Shown one piece after another: positions 27,807 through 37,761 of a stretch of 64,000 bases of DNA. Position 1 is the first letter of the stretch. Each line of letters starts with the position of its first letter. The notes under the pieces were generated by a model, which searched no databases, had not been told where the DNA came from, and worked only from the letters and a program-made list of their open reading frames with translations. Location: positions 248,001 through 312,000 of the forward strand of contig NZ_BAHE01000002.1 in assembly GCF_000298235.1 (NCBI RefSeq). Direction: 5' to 3'. This DNA comes from Gordonia namibiensis NBRC 108229 (GTDB lineage: Bacteria; Actinomycetota; Actinomycetes; Mycobacteriales; Mycobacteriaceae). Position numbers and translations under genes: made by a program.

Positions 27807-30800
27807 CGACCGCTCCCTCCGGTACCGGCATCCGCACCGGCCAGCGCGTCGGACAGTTCGACGACGAGCCCGACGGGCAACATCCATTCGAAGACACCGC
27901 AACCGGGCGGGGTTTCCGGTCCGGCCATGCCGCGCACGAAGTGGTACTGCACCGGTCCGAGATGCCGAGCCGGGTCGTAGTCCGGAACCCGCCAGCGCAG
28001 ATAACGGTGCAGCGCAACCGAGTACAGCATGGCTTGCAGCGGATAGTGGGCGGCGATCATCTCCCCGGCCATGGCCTCGACATCGAAGTCCTCGACCACG
28101 AGATCGCCTGGACGGATGCGGTTGGTCTTGTAGTCGACGATCACGTAGCGTCCGTCGGGGATCCGCAGCACCGAGTCGATACTGCCGGTGAGGAATCCAC
28201 GGAGGCGCCGGCCCGGCACCGCGCGCAGGTGGTCGGCGTAGGCCCGCAGCGGGTCCGCCTCCGGCAGATGCTCTTCCATCAGGTCGGCGAGACGGCCCAG
28301 GGTCGTGCCGCCTCCTGATGGCGCCTCGTCCGCGGGGCCGAGGGGCAGTTCGAAGTCGAGTTCGGCCAGACGATCACGGGGGTCGATGCTCCACAGGTCG
28401 CCGAATCCGAGTGGCGTGGTGAGCACGCCGATCAGGGCGGCGACGAGCCGGTCGGGGTCGATGTCGCCGGCGAGAGCGCCGAGTGCTCGCGAACAGAGTT
28501 CTCGTACATGGGCGTCGATGTCCGGCGCCGAGGTGTCGACGTATTCGAGGACCTCGTGGACAAGGGTTCCGAAGGCGGCGCCGAACGGCAGACCGTTCAT
28601 CAGCGATGGCATCCCGGGACGCGTTGCGGCCGAGTCGGTTCCGGCTTCCTCTGCGACGTCGCCGGGAAGGGCGATGGGTTCGTCGTCGAGGATGTCGGTC
28701 ACCTCGTCGTCGGGTTCGCTGCCGGTCTCGACGACCGAGGTCGACGGCCCACCCGGTGAACCGTGCGCGCCGTGGGCGGCGTCGGCGGTGAGGGCCGAAT
28801 ACGAGGTGCGGCGCCAGTCCTGGTCGATCCGGCGGTCGAAGTGCGCAATACCCAACACGGCAGGGTTGTCTGCGTCACCTGCGGCCGGAGCCACGGTGTC
28901 TGTGTCGAGCCGACCGGCCGGTTCGACCGAGATCGCCGGATCCCGCGCGGTGAGGGTGCGCAGGATACTCACGCAGTCGGCATCGGCCTCAGGGATCGGT
29001 ACCTCCCCGGCGACCGTCCATTCCGCGTCCCCTGGCGAGGATCGAACGGCATTGTCGCGGCCGAAGATCAACCGGTGCAGTGGCCCGGTCGTGGAGTTCC
29101 GCGACGGCGCCCACCAGGCCACGACCTGCGACTGGGCGCGGGTGAGCGCGACGTAGAGCAGACGAAGATCCTCGCCCGCCACCTCGTCGGCGTAGCGACG
29201 GCGTCGTGCGGCGCGGTCCGGTGCCTGCTGGCCGCCCACGTCGAGCCGGCGGTTTCCCGTCTCGTCGTGGTAGGTGATGTTGCCGCGGTCGTTGATCCAG
29301 GTGCCGTCCCACCCGTAGGGCACGTAGACGATCGGGAACTGGAGCCCTTTGCTCGCGTGCACGGTCATGATCTGCACGGCCTGCGTGTCGCGGTCGAGGC
29401 GTCGGCTCTGGTCCTCGTAACGCTGGCGCGACGAGGTGTCGGTGACCCGTTCGGTCAGCCACTCGACGAGGGCGCTCAGTCCCCCACCGGTTTCGACGAC
29501 GTGCTTGTTGCACAGCGCCGACACCTGAATGAGGTCGGTGAGGGTGCGTTCGCCGTTCTCGACGGTGAGAACCCGTGCCGCCACCTCATGCGCGTCGAAC
29601 AGGCGCTGGGCCATCGCGGCGAATCCGCCCTGTGCGAAAACCCGCGCGAGCATGGACAATTCGGCACCGAGTTCGGCGATCTCGGGCTCCGCGGCGGTCG
29701 CCACCCGTTCGGTGGACCACCCGAAGAGCGTGGTCAGGGCAGCGATGCGCACCCGGTCCGAGCGTGACGGTTGTTCGACGGCACGCAGCACCCACAGCCA
29801 ATGCTGGGCAGCCGATGTCGAGAAGACGTTGACACCCGACCCGATCACCGAGTTGATGCCGCGCTCGGCGAGCTCTCGCTGCAGCGGTTCGATGGTGCTG
29901 TTGAGCCGCACCAGGATCGCGATGTCGCCGGGATCGACGGCCCGGGAGACACCGTTCAGGTCGATCCGGTCGCCCCGGGCCAGGACGCTCGCGATGTCGT
30001 CGGCGACGTCGGCGGCGATGCGTGACCGCACCTCCTTGACGCCGGGGAGGTTGAACGAGTTGAGGGAGGTGAAATCCCGGCGGAGAAAAGCCCGTAGCCG
30101 GAACGGCGGACGTCCTTCGAGCCGGTTGCCGGCGAAGGCGGCCTGGACCGGGCGCGCCACGATGTCGGGATGTCCCAGCGTCGCCTCGCCATACAGGTGC
30201 TCCAGGGCATGCACGAGTGCGCCGTCGGAGCGACGGTTGACATCGAGCGCTTTCAGGGTGTCGGCGGACGACACCGCGGCGAGGTAGCTGAGCACCTCGG
30301 CCCCGCGGAACCCGTAGATCGACTGCTTCGGGTCGCCGACGAGGATCATCCGGCGATGGCCGTGGAAGCAGCGGCGAAGGATGTCCCACTGCAGCGGATC
30401 GGTGTCCTGGAACTCGTCGACGAGCACCACCGAGAAGGTGTCGCGGATCCGTTGGCACGCACGGTCGCCGACCACCTCGTCGCCGACGATCCGGTGCAGG
30501 ATCTCCTGGAGGTCGTCATAGGTGCGCACCCGGGCGTCCCGCTTGCGGGTCTCGACATGCTGCCGCACGGCCTTGGCGAAGCTCACCCGCCGGGCCGCGA
30601 CATGGTCGGCGGGTGAGCCGTCGGCGAGTGCGCTCTCGTCCGGGGCGAGTCGCACCGACGCCTGGCGGACGGCGTCGCGCGCGATCTCCCGCGCCTCGGC
30701 GAAGCTGAACTCCGGTGAGTCACTGGCCCAGAAGCCGCGCAGGTAGAGGTCGAGCGCGACCTCCTCGGTGAGTTCGTCGACCTCTTCGACGATGGAGTAG

Positions 30801-31246
30801 ACGAGTTCTCGTTCGCCCAGGAAGCCCAGTGCCTCCAGCATCCGGTTGCAGAACGTGTGGGTGGTGGCGATCGTCGAGGCGTCGAAGTCGCTCAGTGCGC
30901 GGGCGAGGTTCCTCCGGCGCGTGCGAACCTCCTCCGGGGTACCGCTCGCCAGCTGTCGCAGCAGTGCGTCGTCATCGGCCTGCGCGGGCCCGGACAGGAC
31001 CTCGGCGGGATCGGCCAGGGCGTCGAGCAGTTCACGCACACGGGCGCGCATCCGTTCCCGCAGTTCGGCGGTCGCCGCCCGGCTGAAGGTTACGAGCAGC
31101 ATCTCCGAGATCGGTACCCCGTCGGCGAGATATCGCGCCGCGAGCCCGACGATCGCGTAGGTCTTACCCGTTCCGGCGCTCGCCTCCAGAACGGTGGTGT
31201 GCTGCGGCAGTTCGGCGGTGATGTCGAAGGGTTCCGGGCGTCTCAT
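27803..31246 (-). CDS. recB: exodeoxyribonuclease V beta subunit RecB
   Basis: 1147 aa from ATG 31246 (MRRPEPFDITAELPQHTTVL), overlapping recC by ATGA; the open frame continues far upstream but only as a shadow of recC. SF1A helicase motifs: Walker A LEASAGTGKTYAIVGLAARYL, DEFQDTDPLQWDIL (Walker B), GDPKQSIYGFRGAEVLSYL, and ASKGLQFPIVYVPYGWDG. The C-terminal nuclease domain (about 930-1147) has GTLVHEVLEYVD, then GFLTGSIDSVLRI and YVIVDYKTNRI, the D...D-x-K metal site of RecB nucleases. Slow 3'-5' motor and nuclease of RecBCD. Both overlaps indicate tight coupling. Confidence 0.96.
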   Translation of the reverse strand: MRRPEPFDITAELPQHTTVLEASAGTGKTYAIVGLAARYLADGVPISEMLLVTFSRAATAELRERMRARVRELLDALADPAEVLSGPAQADDDALLRQLASGTPEEVRTRRRNLARALSDFDASTIATTHTFCNRMLEALGFLGERELVYSIVEEVDELTEEVALDLYLRGFWASDSPEFSFAEAREIARDAVRQASVRLAPDESALADGSPADHVAARRVSFAKAVRQHVETRKRDARVRTYDDLQEILHRIVGDEVVGDRACQRIRDTFSVVLVDEFQDTDPLQWDILRRCFHGHRRMILVGDPKQSIYGFRGAEVLSYLAAVSSADTLKALDVNRRSDGALVHALEHLYGEATLGHPDIVARPVQAAFAGNRLEGRPPFRLRAFLRRDFTSLNSFNLPGVKEVRSRIAADVADDIASVLARGDRIDLNGVSRAVDPGDIAILVRLNSTIEPLQRELAERGINSVIGSGVNVFSTSAAQHWLWVLRAVEQPSRSDRVRIAALTTLFGWSTERVATAAEPEIAELGAELSMLARVFAQGGFAAMAQRLFDAHEVAARVLTVENGERTLTDLIQVSALCNKHVVETGGGLSALVEWLTERVTDTSSRQRYEDQSRRLDRDTQAVQIMTVHASKGLQFPIVYVPYGWDGTWINDRGNITYHDETGNRRLDVGGQQAPDRAARRRRYADEVAGEDLRLLYVALTRAQSQVVAWWAPSRNSTTGPLHRLIFGRDNAVRSSPGDAEWTVAGEVPIPEADADCVSILRTLTARDPAISVEPAGRLDTDTVAPAAGDADNPAVLGIAHFDRRIDQDWRRTSYSALTADAAHGAHGSPGGPSTSVVETGSEPDDEVTDILDDEPIALPGDVAEEAGTDSAATRPGMPSLMNGLPFGAAFGTLVHEVLEYVDTSAPDIDAHVRELCSRALGALAGDIDPDRLVAALIGVLTTPLGFGDLWSIDPRDRLAELDFELPLGPADEAPSGGGTTLGRLADLMEEHLPEADPLRAYADHLRAVPGRRLRGFLTGSIDSVLRIPDGRYVIVDYKTNRIRPGDLVVEDFDVEAMAGEMIAAHYPLQAMLYSVALHRYLRWRVPDYDPARHLGPVQYHFVRGMAGPETPPGCGVFEWMLPVGLVVELSDALAGADAGTGGSGR

Positions 31247-34200
31247 GTCCCCTCCCGGTGTTGTCCGACGGGAGCCCAGACCGCACGGGCCAGGCCGATG
31301 AACAGCGGTTCGCCCTCTGCCAGAGCGAGTTCCACGCCGCCGAGGACGCGGTCGGCAGGTGCCGCCTGTTCGAGCAGGACGTCGAACTCGACGTCGGCCA
31401 GGACATCGCCGCCGAACGCCAGCTTGAGGTAGCGGTCGTGGCGCGGACCGTAGGTGTCGTCGAAGACCTTGCGCGCACTGTTCAGGGCCCAGTGGCTCCG
31501 GCGACCGGGCCCGTCGTTGTCGACGAAGGTGAACGCCGGTTCCAGGGGCAACGGCAACGGGCGGCGCAGACCCTCGTCCCGCAGCCTCACGAGCTGATCG
31601 AGCAGCGGCACCGGGTCCTCCGGGCGTCGGAGCGTGAGCGTGGTGGTGCCGCCCCCGCGGGCGGCGCGACCCACCGACACCGCGGAGCCGACCCGGGCCG
31701 CGCCGGCATTGCCCTGGGTCGCGGCCGCCGCGACGGCGAGGAGCGTGATCCAGGCGCTCAGTTGCTGTTTGGCCTTGAGTCGCGAGTACGTGGCGCGGAC
31801 GAGGCGGGCCTGTCCGTCGTCGGCGGTGAAGACGTCGCCGACCGTGCCGTGCACGCGTCGACCGTCGGGCAGCGTGACGAGGATGTCGAGGGTCTCCGGC
31901 GATCCCGGGCGCAGCGGTGCGACGACGCCGTGTAGGCGGGTGACCGCGCGCGAGATGGCCTGGAGCTCCCGGGTGCCGAAAGCGAAGGGCGGCAGGGTGC
32001 CCCGTCGGAGTTCGGCGGCCTCGCAGTCGCCGATCGGTACGCCCGACAGCATCCGGGTGAGGAAACGGTCGCCGATCCCCCACTTGTCGAGCGGGTCGAG
32101 CTCGACGTCGAGCTGATCGTCGTGCGGTGTCTCGTCGTCGGGGATGCGGGCGCCCAGCCGTTGTCGCACGAACGCGGTGATCGGGTCGACGTGGAAGTCG
32201 ATGAGCGACGCGAGGTCGATGTCGGCGAGCTCGGGCGTCGGTTCGGGTGCGGGAAGGGTCTCCCGGGCCGCGGGGACGACCGGATCGGCCGGACGGCGCA
32301 GTGCCTCGGCACCGGCGAGCAGCGATGCGTCGTGGCTGAACGGTCCGGTGATGCCGGGGACACCGCCGTCGACGAAGTTGCGGGCGTCGAAGCCGTGCAG
32401 GGAATGTCGACGCACGATCGTCGGCCGGTCCGGCCCGGTGAGCCCGTCGAGGGTGTCGATCAGTTCGCTGACCACCACGGCGGGCGGGATGTGCCGCCCC
32501 GACACCGGGTCGGCGCCGCTGTAGAAGACGAGCAGGTTGTCCTGCGCGGCACCGATCGCGTCGAGGAAGCACTGCCGGTCCTCGTCCCGCGGGTTGCGTT
32601 CTCCCACCAGCGGATCGACACCGAGTACGTCGTCCCCGTCGATACGCTGCACACGCGGGAACACCTCGGCGTCGATACCGAGCAACACGATGACGCGGTG
32701 GGGCACCGACCGCATCGGGACCATGGTGCACACGGTGAGCTCACCGGTCCGGAAGTTCGACCGGGTCGGACGACCCGCGATCAGCGCGGACAGCAGGTCG
32801 CGGACGTCGGCGAGACGCAGCACCTCCTCGGTGCCGCCGAAGGCGTCCTCGAGCATCCGGATGGCCTGCGCGCGTTGCCAGTCGTCTGCGGGTGCGGTCG
32901 CGGTGAGCGAGCCGACCGCCTCGACGAGGGTCTGCGCCCAACGATGAGCGGGTGCGGTTGCGGTCAGCTCGGCGAGGACGCGTCCCAGGCGATCGAGGAA
33001 CTCGTCGAGCCGGCCGACCAGGTCGATACCGGTGCTCTCCACACCTGCGAGAGGCAGTGCGGTGCCGAGCCATTCGTCGTCGGTCTCCTCGGCGACCACG
33101 CCGAGCGCGATGCGGTCGAGACCGGCGTCGAAGGTGCCCTGGCGGAAGCGCTCGAGACCGAACCGGGCGCGTTCGGCCGTCCCGAGTCCCCAGCGGACAT
33201 TGCTGTGGCCCAGCCATTCCCGGACCAGCTCCAGGTCGTCGTCGGTCATCGCGAATCGTGTCCGGACGGGTTCGGTCCCGAGCAGATCGAGCACGTCACC
33301 CGCCGTCACCCGGCCGGCTGCGAGTTCGACCACGCCGACGACGGTGTCGATGACCGGGTTGACGTGACGGACCCCGCGGTCGGCGAGGCGCACACGCAGA
33401 TCGAAGGCGGGGTGCGGCAATCCGGCCTGTCCGAAGGCACCCCGGATGAGCGGAGCGAAGGTCTCGACGTCGGGGCACATGATCAGGACGTCGCGGGGTT
33501 CAAGGGTCGGGTCGTCGGCGAAGAGGTGCAGCAACCGGTCGCGGAGCACCTCGATCTGGCGTTCGGGACCGTGGCACGCGTGCACCTCGACGGACCCGTC
33601 GTCGGCGAACTCGGCCGACGGTGCCGCACCGCTGCCGTTGACGGTCCCCGCGTCGTCGCGGATACCCGCCTGGAGGGCACCGAGCAGCGTGTCGGGCAGT
33701 GGCGTGTGCGGCGGATGGTGGACGTCGCGGTCGACGATGTCGCCCAACCGCAACTGGAGTTCCTGCAGGTCGCGAGACAGCCCGGCCAGCAACGGATTGC
33801 GGAGTTCGGGAACCGGACGGTCGCGGCGGCGCGGCGGAACGCTCACACCGGGCGCTCCCCCGGCGGACTCACCCCCGGAGGCGGCCCGGAGTTCGTCCCA
33901 CAGCCGGGGACTCGCGTGCGGGACGAACAGATGGACGTCGTGATGAACGCTCACCGCGGAGATGATGTTGCGGAAGGACTCGGTGATCCGGGTCGGGCCG
34001 AACACCGACAGGCGGTCGGGAAGGTCGGCGACTCCGGGGTCGGAACGCAGCCGGTCGCACACCTCGCCCAGGACCTCCGCCGGATGGGGTTGTCCGATCT
34101 CCGCCCGTACCGCACGCCAGAACCCGGCCTGCCAGGCGAGGTCGTCCCGCAGCGGTCCACCCGCACCGTCGAGATCATCGCCTGCCGCCCAGCCTGCGAT

Positions 34201-34692
34201 CATCGACGGACGCGATCGTCCGTATCGCTCGAAGAGTTCGGCCAGATGTCGCGCGGTCGCGTAGCGGCGGCCGATCCGGGGTGACGCGTCGTCGCCCGCA
34301 CCGATGTGCCGCGCGATCACCGTCAGTTCGGGGTCGTCGATCCGTTCATCGAGTACCCGGAGCACCGGCCAGGTCAATTCGGCAGCGCGCCAGGGGTTTA
34401 CCGCCGACAGCGGGGTGCCTCCCGTGAAGCGGTCCCCGGCGAGGACCGCAGCCGAGATCGCGTCCGCCAGCCGTCCCGGGCCGGTGAAGTCGATGTTGGC
34501 CGCGATGCCGTCGGACAGCGCGGGTCCGGAACCGAGCCGACGGGCGAGGTGCTGGGCGAGCCAGCGTTCGACACCGGCCGCCGGTACCGAGATGATCTCG
34601 GTACGCATCGGGTCGTCGAGCGGCGTGGCCAGGACCTCGGCGAGCGCTTCGGCGAGGGTGTCGGTGCGCTCGGCGCGATGAAGGATCAGCAC
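31243..34692 (-). CDS. recC: exodeoxyribonuclease V gamma subunit RecC
   Basis: 1149 aa from GTG 34692 (encoding MLILHRAERTDTLAEALAEVL), normal length. Recognised by the opening domain, VPAAGVERWLAQHLARRLG, the DVLIMCPDVETFAPLIRGAFG block (about 400) and VIVLLGIDAEVFPRVQRIDGDDVL (about 665), all conserved in RecC. It is a catalytically dead helicase-like scaffold that scans for Chi and holds RecB and RecD. First gene of recCBD, with its start only 9 bp after the stop of a thioesterase gene, so all four may be cotranscribed. Confidence 0.95.
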   Translation of the reverse strand: MLILHRAERTDTLAEALAEVLATPLDDPMRTEIISVPAAGVERWLAQHLARRLGSGPALSDGIAANIDFTGPGRLADAISAAVLAGDRFTGGTPLSAVNPWRAAELTWPVLRVLDERIDDPELTVIARHIGAGDDASPRIGRRYATARHLAELFERYGRSRPSMIAGWAAGDDLDGAGGPLRDDLAWQAGFWRAVRAEIGQPHPAEVLGEVCDRLRSDPGVADLPDRLSVFGPTRITESFRNIISAVSVHHDVHLFVPHASPRLWDELRAASGGESAGGAPGVSVPPRRRDRPVPELRNPLLAGLSRDLQELQLRLGDIVDRDVHHPPHTPLPDTLLGALQAGIRDDAGTVNGSGAAPSAEFADDGSVEVHACHGPERQIEVLRDRLLHLFADDPTLEPRDVLIMCPDVETFAPLIRGAFGQAGLPHPAFDLRVRLADRGVRHVNPVIDTVVGVVELAAGRVTAGDVLDLLGTEPVRTRFAMTDDDLELVREWLGHSNVRWGLGTAERARFGLERFRQGTFDAGLDRIALGVVAEETDDEWLGTALPLAGVESTGIDLVGRLDEFLDRLGRVLAELTATAPAHRWAQTLVEAVGSLTATAPADDWQRAQAIRMLEDAFGGTEEVLRLADVRDLLSALIAGRPTRSNFRTGELTVCTMVPMRSVPHRVIVLLGIDAEVFPRVQRIDGDDVLGVDPLVGERNPRDEDRQCFLDAIGAAQDNLLVFYSGADPVSGRHIPPAVVVSELIDTLDGLTGPDRPTIVRRHSLHGFDARNFVDGGVPGITGPFSHDASLLAGAEALRRPADPVVPAARETLPAPEPTPELADIDLASLIDFHVDPITAFVRQRLGARIPDDETPHDDQLDVELDPLDKWGIGDRFLTRMLSGVPIGDCEAAELRRGTLPPFAFGTRELQAISRAVTRLHGVVAPLRPGSPETLDILVTLPDGRRVHGTVGDVFTADDGQARLVRATYSRLKAKQQLSAWITLLAVAAAATQGNAGAARVGSAVSVGRAARGGGTTTLTLRRPEDPVPLLDQLVRLRDEGLRRPLPLPLEPAFTFVDNDGPGRRSHWALNSARKVFDDTYGPRHDRYLKLAFGGDVLADVEFDVLLEQAAPADRVLGGVELALAEGEPLFIGLARAVWAPVGQHREGT

Positions 34693-34701
34693 CAGGCGCG
34701 A

Positions 34702-35166
34702 TCAGCCCGCGGTGTTCGCGCGTGCCGAGTGGAACTTCACCGGTTCGCCCAGACTTTTCAGGAGGACCTCCCGCAGCTGATCCGGGATAGGCGTCGGCCG
34801 ACCGACAGCCGGGTCGACGACCACCAGCGTCGTCTCCGCCGTCGCGCAGAGGACACCCTCCTTGTCGAACAGGCGCAGCGCCATCGTGAACGACGAACGA
34901 CCGACCCGCCCGATGCACGAACGGATGATCACCGGGTGGGTGGAGTAGTGGACGGGCGCCGAGAACTCGATGTCCTGGCGCGCCACGAGGAAGGAGAAGT
35001 TCCGCGGCCCGTCGGAGATCCACTCGTGGAAGGAACGGACGCGCGCCTCTTCGAAGAGGCGCGAGATCTGCACGTTGTTGATGTGATTGTTGATGTCCAT
35101 GTCACCCCATCGGAGATGGACGGGGATCTCGAGGACGTAATCCGGTGCAGAGGGTTCAGAAGCCAC
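34702..35166 (-). CDS. acyl-CoA thioesterase, 4-hydroxybenzoyl-CoA-thioesterase type
   Basis: 154 aa from GTG 35166 (encoding ASEPSAPDYVLEIPVHLRWGDMD after the initiator); the frame is open further but reaches into the divergent promoter. Hotdog fold with VHLRWGDMDINNHINNVQISRLFEEAR: the W-x-D-x-D-x-x-x-H-[IV]-N-N motif with catalytic Asp and the NNV helix of YbgC-type thioesterases. C-terminus ends with TPIPDQLREVLLK, the family's final helix. Cytoplasmic hydrolysis of short acyl-CoA is likely. Placed 9 bp upstream of recC without evident functional link. Confidence 0.88.
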   Translation of the reverse strand: MASEPSAPDYVLEIPVHLRWGDMDINNHINNVQISRLFEEARVRSFHEWISDGPRNFSFLVARQDIEFSAPVHYSTHPVIIRSCIGRVGRSSFTMALRLFDKEGVLCATAETTLVVVDPAVGRPTPIPDQLREVLLKSLGEPVKFHSARANTAG

Positions 35167-35348
35167 GGCAGCAACCTTAACGGCGGGACACGCCCACCGC
35201 GTACTGCGGTACCGACCGTGTCGAGACCGTAGACTCGCCCCCGGGGGAACGGCAGAGATGTGCAGGCAGGCAGTCGCCGCGGGTGCGTCTCGCCAGAGGG
35301 TGTGCCCGCGCGATTCGCGGGCTCGAGTCGGGCAGTGAGGGGCCTCGG

Positions 35349-35957
35349 GTGAACATCGACACGGCACGGGCACGTCTGCGCCCGGTGTCTGCGATGGACA
35401 TCGACGACCTCGTCCACCTCGACAGCGACCCCGAGGTCATGCGTTTCGTCAGCGGCGGCACCCCGACCCCCCGAACGGTCATCGAGGACTGGGTGGTCCC
35501 GCGGGCCGAGTCCGAGCGCCGGATGTACGGGACCGGCACCTGGGTGCTCTGCGATCCCGCCACCGAAGCATTCCTCGGCTGGGCGTCGTTGCGGACTCCG
35601 CGTCACAGCCGACGCCCCGAACTCGAGCTCAGCTACCGCATCCGTCGGACGGTCTGGGGCCGCGGCTTGGCCACCGAGGCCGCCTTCGCACTCATGGCCT
35701 TCGCCTTCGACCATCTCGACACCGAACGCGTCTTCGCCAGCACCGTCGCGGGCAACATGCCCTCGCGGCGGGTCATGGAAAAACTCGGCATGACACTGTC
35801 GGGAATCCACGTGGGCGACGAAACCGTTGGAACAGGCATGCCGACACACCCACTCCATCTCGGTCCCGATCGGTACGAGGTGGAGTACCAGATCCTCAAG
35901 ACCGAATGGCAGCGACGATCTCTGCGCTGGTCATCGGCGAGCGATCTGACCGCCTGA
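35349..35957 (+). CDS. GNAT-family N-acetyltransferase (RimJ/RimL type)
   Basis: 202 aa from GTG 35349 (NIDTARARLRPVSAMDIDDL). GNAT fold: TARARLRP strand, LELSYRIRRTVWGRGLATEAAFAL containing the acetyl-CoA P-loop R-x-x-x-W-G-x-G-[LY]-A-T-E-A, and ERVFASTVAGNMPSRRVMEKLGM, the A-x-x-x-x-x-N-x-x-S-x-x-x-x-E-K-L-G-F/M motif typical of RimJ/RimL-like enzymes that acetylate N-terminal or free amines. Divergent from the thioesterase, 182 bp between starts. Acceptor unknown. Confidence 0.9.
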   Translation: MNIDTARARLRPVSAMDIDDLVHLDSDPEVMRFVSGGTPTPRTVIEDWVVPRAESERRMYGTGTWVLCDPATEAFLGWASLRTPRHSRRPELELSYRIRRTVWGRGLATEAAFALMAFAFDHLDTERVFASTVAGNMPSRRVMEKLGMTLSGIHVGDETVGTGMPTHPLHLGPDRYEVEYQILKTEWQRRSLRWSSASDLTA

Positions 35958-36174
35958 CCGTGGAGCGGCACCATCCGGCCGGCCGTGACCCCGCTTATGG
36001 CGTCGCGCCACGCCGTCCTGGTCGCGCCCGGTCGCGCATCATTGACTACCGTTGTGGGCAAGCACGGTTTTGCCTCGATCCCCGTCGCACGCGGTTCGGC
36101 CTCGTGACGACACGAACCCGCACGGTACCGAAGCACGATCCGTCCCCCATCGAGCGAGAAGGAGATGTCTGGAG

Positions 36175-37698
36175 ATGAGCAGCCCCGCCGCCCAGGCCCC
36201 CGCCGTAGCAGCCACCGACCGCAGGAAAGTGGTCATCATCGGCTCCGGCTTCGGCGGATTGTTCGCCGCCCAGCGTCTGGCGAAGGCCGACGTCGACGTG
36301 ACGCTGATCGCCAAGACCACCCACCATCTCTTCCAGCCGATGCTCTACCAGGTCGCGACGGGCATCGTCGCCGAGGGTGAGATCGCCCCGGCGACCCGCG
36401 TCGTCCTGCGCAAGCAGAAGAACACCTCGGTCCTCATGGGCGACGTCTTCGACATCGACCTCGAGGCCAAGACCGTCTCCTCGCGGCTCCTCGAGCGCAT
36501 CACGGTCACCCCGTACGACGACCTGATCGTCGCGGCCGGTGCCGACCAGTCGTACTTCGGCAACGACCACTTCGCCGAGTACGCGCCGGGTATGAAGACC
36601 ATCGACCACGCCCTCGAACTGCGCGGCCGCATCCTCGGCGCCTTCGAGCAGGCCGAGCTGTCCCACGACCCCGCCGAGCGCGCCAAGCTGCTCACCTTCG
36701 TGGTCGTCGGTGCGGGTCCGACGGGTGTCGAGCTCGCGGGCCAGATCGCCGAGATGAGTGACAAGACCCTCAAGGGTGCGTTCCGTAACATCGATCCGAC
36801 CGAGGCGCGGGTCATCCTCCTCGACGCCGCGCCGGCAGTGCTGCCGCCGTTCGGCCCCAAGCTCGGCGGCAAGGCCGCAGCCCGCCTGGAGAAGATGGGC
36901 GTGGAGATCCAGCTCAACGCCATGGTCGTCGACGTCGACTACGACGGCCTGGTCGTCAAGGAGAAGGACGGCACCACCCGCCGCATCGAGTCGCAGTGCA
37001 AGGTGTGGTCGGCCGGCGTCCAGGCCAGCCCGCTCGGCCAGCAGCTCGCCGAACAGTCCGGAGTCGAACTCGACCGCGCCGGACGCGTGAAGGTCGGACC
37101 GGACCTGACGATCCCGGGTCATCCCGAGGTCTTCGTCGTCGGCGACATGATGGCCGTCGACGGCGTGCCCGGTGTCGCCCAGGGCGCCATCCAGGGCGGT
37201 CGGTACGCCGCGGACGCGATCAAGGCCGAACTCAAGGGCCAGACGCCGGACCAGCGCAAGCCGTTCAGCTACTGGGACAAGGGGTCGATGGCCACCATCT
37301 CGCGGTACTCCGCGGTGATGCAGGTTCCGGTTCCGGGCTTCAAGAAGCCGTTCGAGACCGAGGGATACTTCGCGTGGCTCGGCTGGCTCGCGCTGCACCT
37401 CGTCTACCTCGTCGGGTTCCGCAACCGACTGAACACGCTGATCAACTGGTTCTTCGCCTTCACCACCCGGGGCCGCTCGCAGCTCGCCGTCACCGAACAG
37501 CAGGTGTACGCGCGTACCGCGATCGGACAGTTGTCGGCGCTGGAGAAGCAGGCCGCGGAGGGCAACGGCAGCGGGCCCGACGCCGAGGCCGCCGAGACCG
37601 ACTCCGGAACGGTCGACTCGAAGGCCACCGACGCGTCGGGATCGGTACCGACCGAGGGCAAGGACGCCGTCGGCAAGGAGTCCGAAGCGGCCAGCTGA
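36175..37698 (+). CDS. ndh: type II NADH dehydrogenase Ndh
   Basis: 507 aa from ATG 36175 (MSSPAAQAPAVAATDRRKVV) with purine-rich AGAAGGAG upstream. FAD-binding VVIIGSGFGGLFAAQRL (about 19-35), second Rossmann fold FVVVGAGPTGVELAGQIAEM (about 178) for NADH, GDMMAVDGVPGVAQGAIQGG near 325 (FAD/quinone side), and a C-terminal amphipathic anchor FAWLGWLALHLVYLVGF...LINWFFAFT (about 400-430), then an Ala/Glu-rich tail of about 60 residues that is longer than usual. Non-proton-pumping NADH:menaquinone oxidoreductase at the inner membrane. In M. tuberculosis ndh (Rv1854c) also sits next to ureD, the same convergent arrangement as here. Confidence 0.96.
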   Translation: MSSPAAQAPAVAATDRRKVVIIGSGFGGLFAAQRLAKADVDVTLIAKTTHHLFQPMLYQVATGIVAEGEIAPATRVVLRKQKNTSVLMGDVFDIDLEAKTVSSRLLERITVTPYDDLIVAAGADQSYFGNDHFAEYAPGMKTIDHALELRGRILGAFEQAELSHDPAERAKLLTFVVVGAGPTGVELAGQIAEMSDKTLKGAFRNIDPTEARVILLDAAPAVLPPFGPKLGGKAAARLEKMGVEIQLNAMVVDVDYDGLVVKEKDGTTRRIESQCKVWSAGVQASPLGQQLAEQSGVELDRAGRVKVGPDLTIPGHPEVFVVGDMMAVDGVPGVAQGAIQGGRYAADAIKAELKGQTPDQRKPFSYWDKGSMATISRYSAVMQVPVPGFKKPFETEGYFAWLGWLALHLVYLVGFRNRLNTLINWFFAFTTRGRSQLAVTEQQVYARTAIGQLSALEKQAAEGNGSGPDAEAAETDSGTVDSKATDASGSVPTEGKDAVGKESEAAS

Positions 37699-37717
37699 CG
37701 CCGACCCCGACAGACCT

Positions 37718-37761
37718 ACAACAGCGCTGGTCCCCTATCCGTTGGGGACCAGCGCTGTTGT
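37718..37761. terminator. shared ndh/ureD bidirectional hairpin
   Basis: acaacagcgctggtcccc (37718-37735) and ggggaccagcgctgttgt (37744-37761) are exact inverted repeats of 18 bp with an 8-nt loop. The right arm and loop lie inside the last nine codons of ureD (stop at 37735-37737), so coding and termination functions coincide. Confidence 0.88.

Noticed and set aside
31247..32731. Upstream extension of the recB frame making a 1642-aa protein
   Set aside because: Extension is Arg/Pro-rich and lies wholly within recC; ATGA overlap at 31243-31246 gives a normal RecB length.
36048..36070. CRP-like site (TGTG...CAC) upstream of ndh
   Set aside because: Spacing between half-sites is 6 rather than 8 bp and outer bases do not match.
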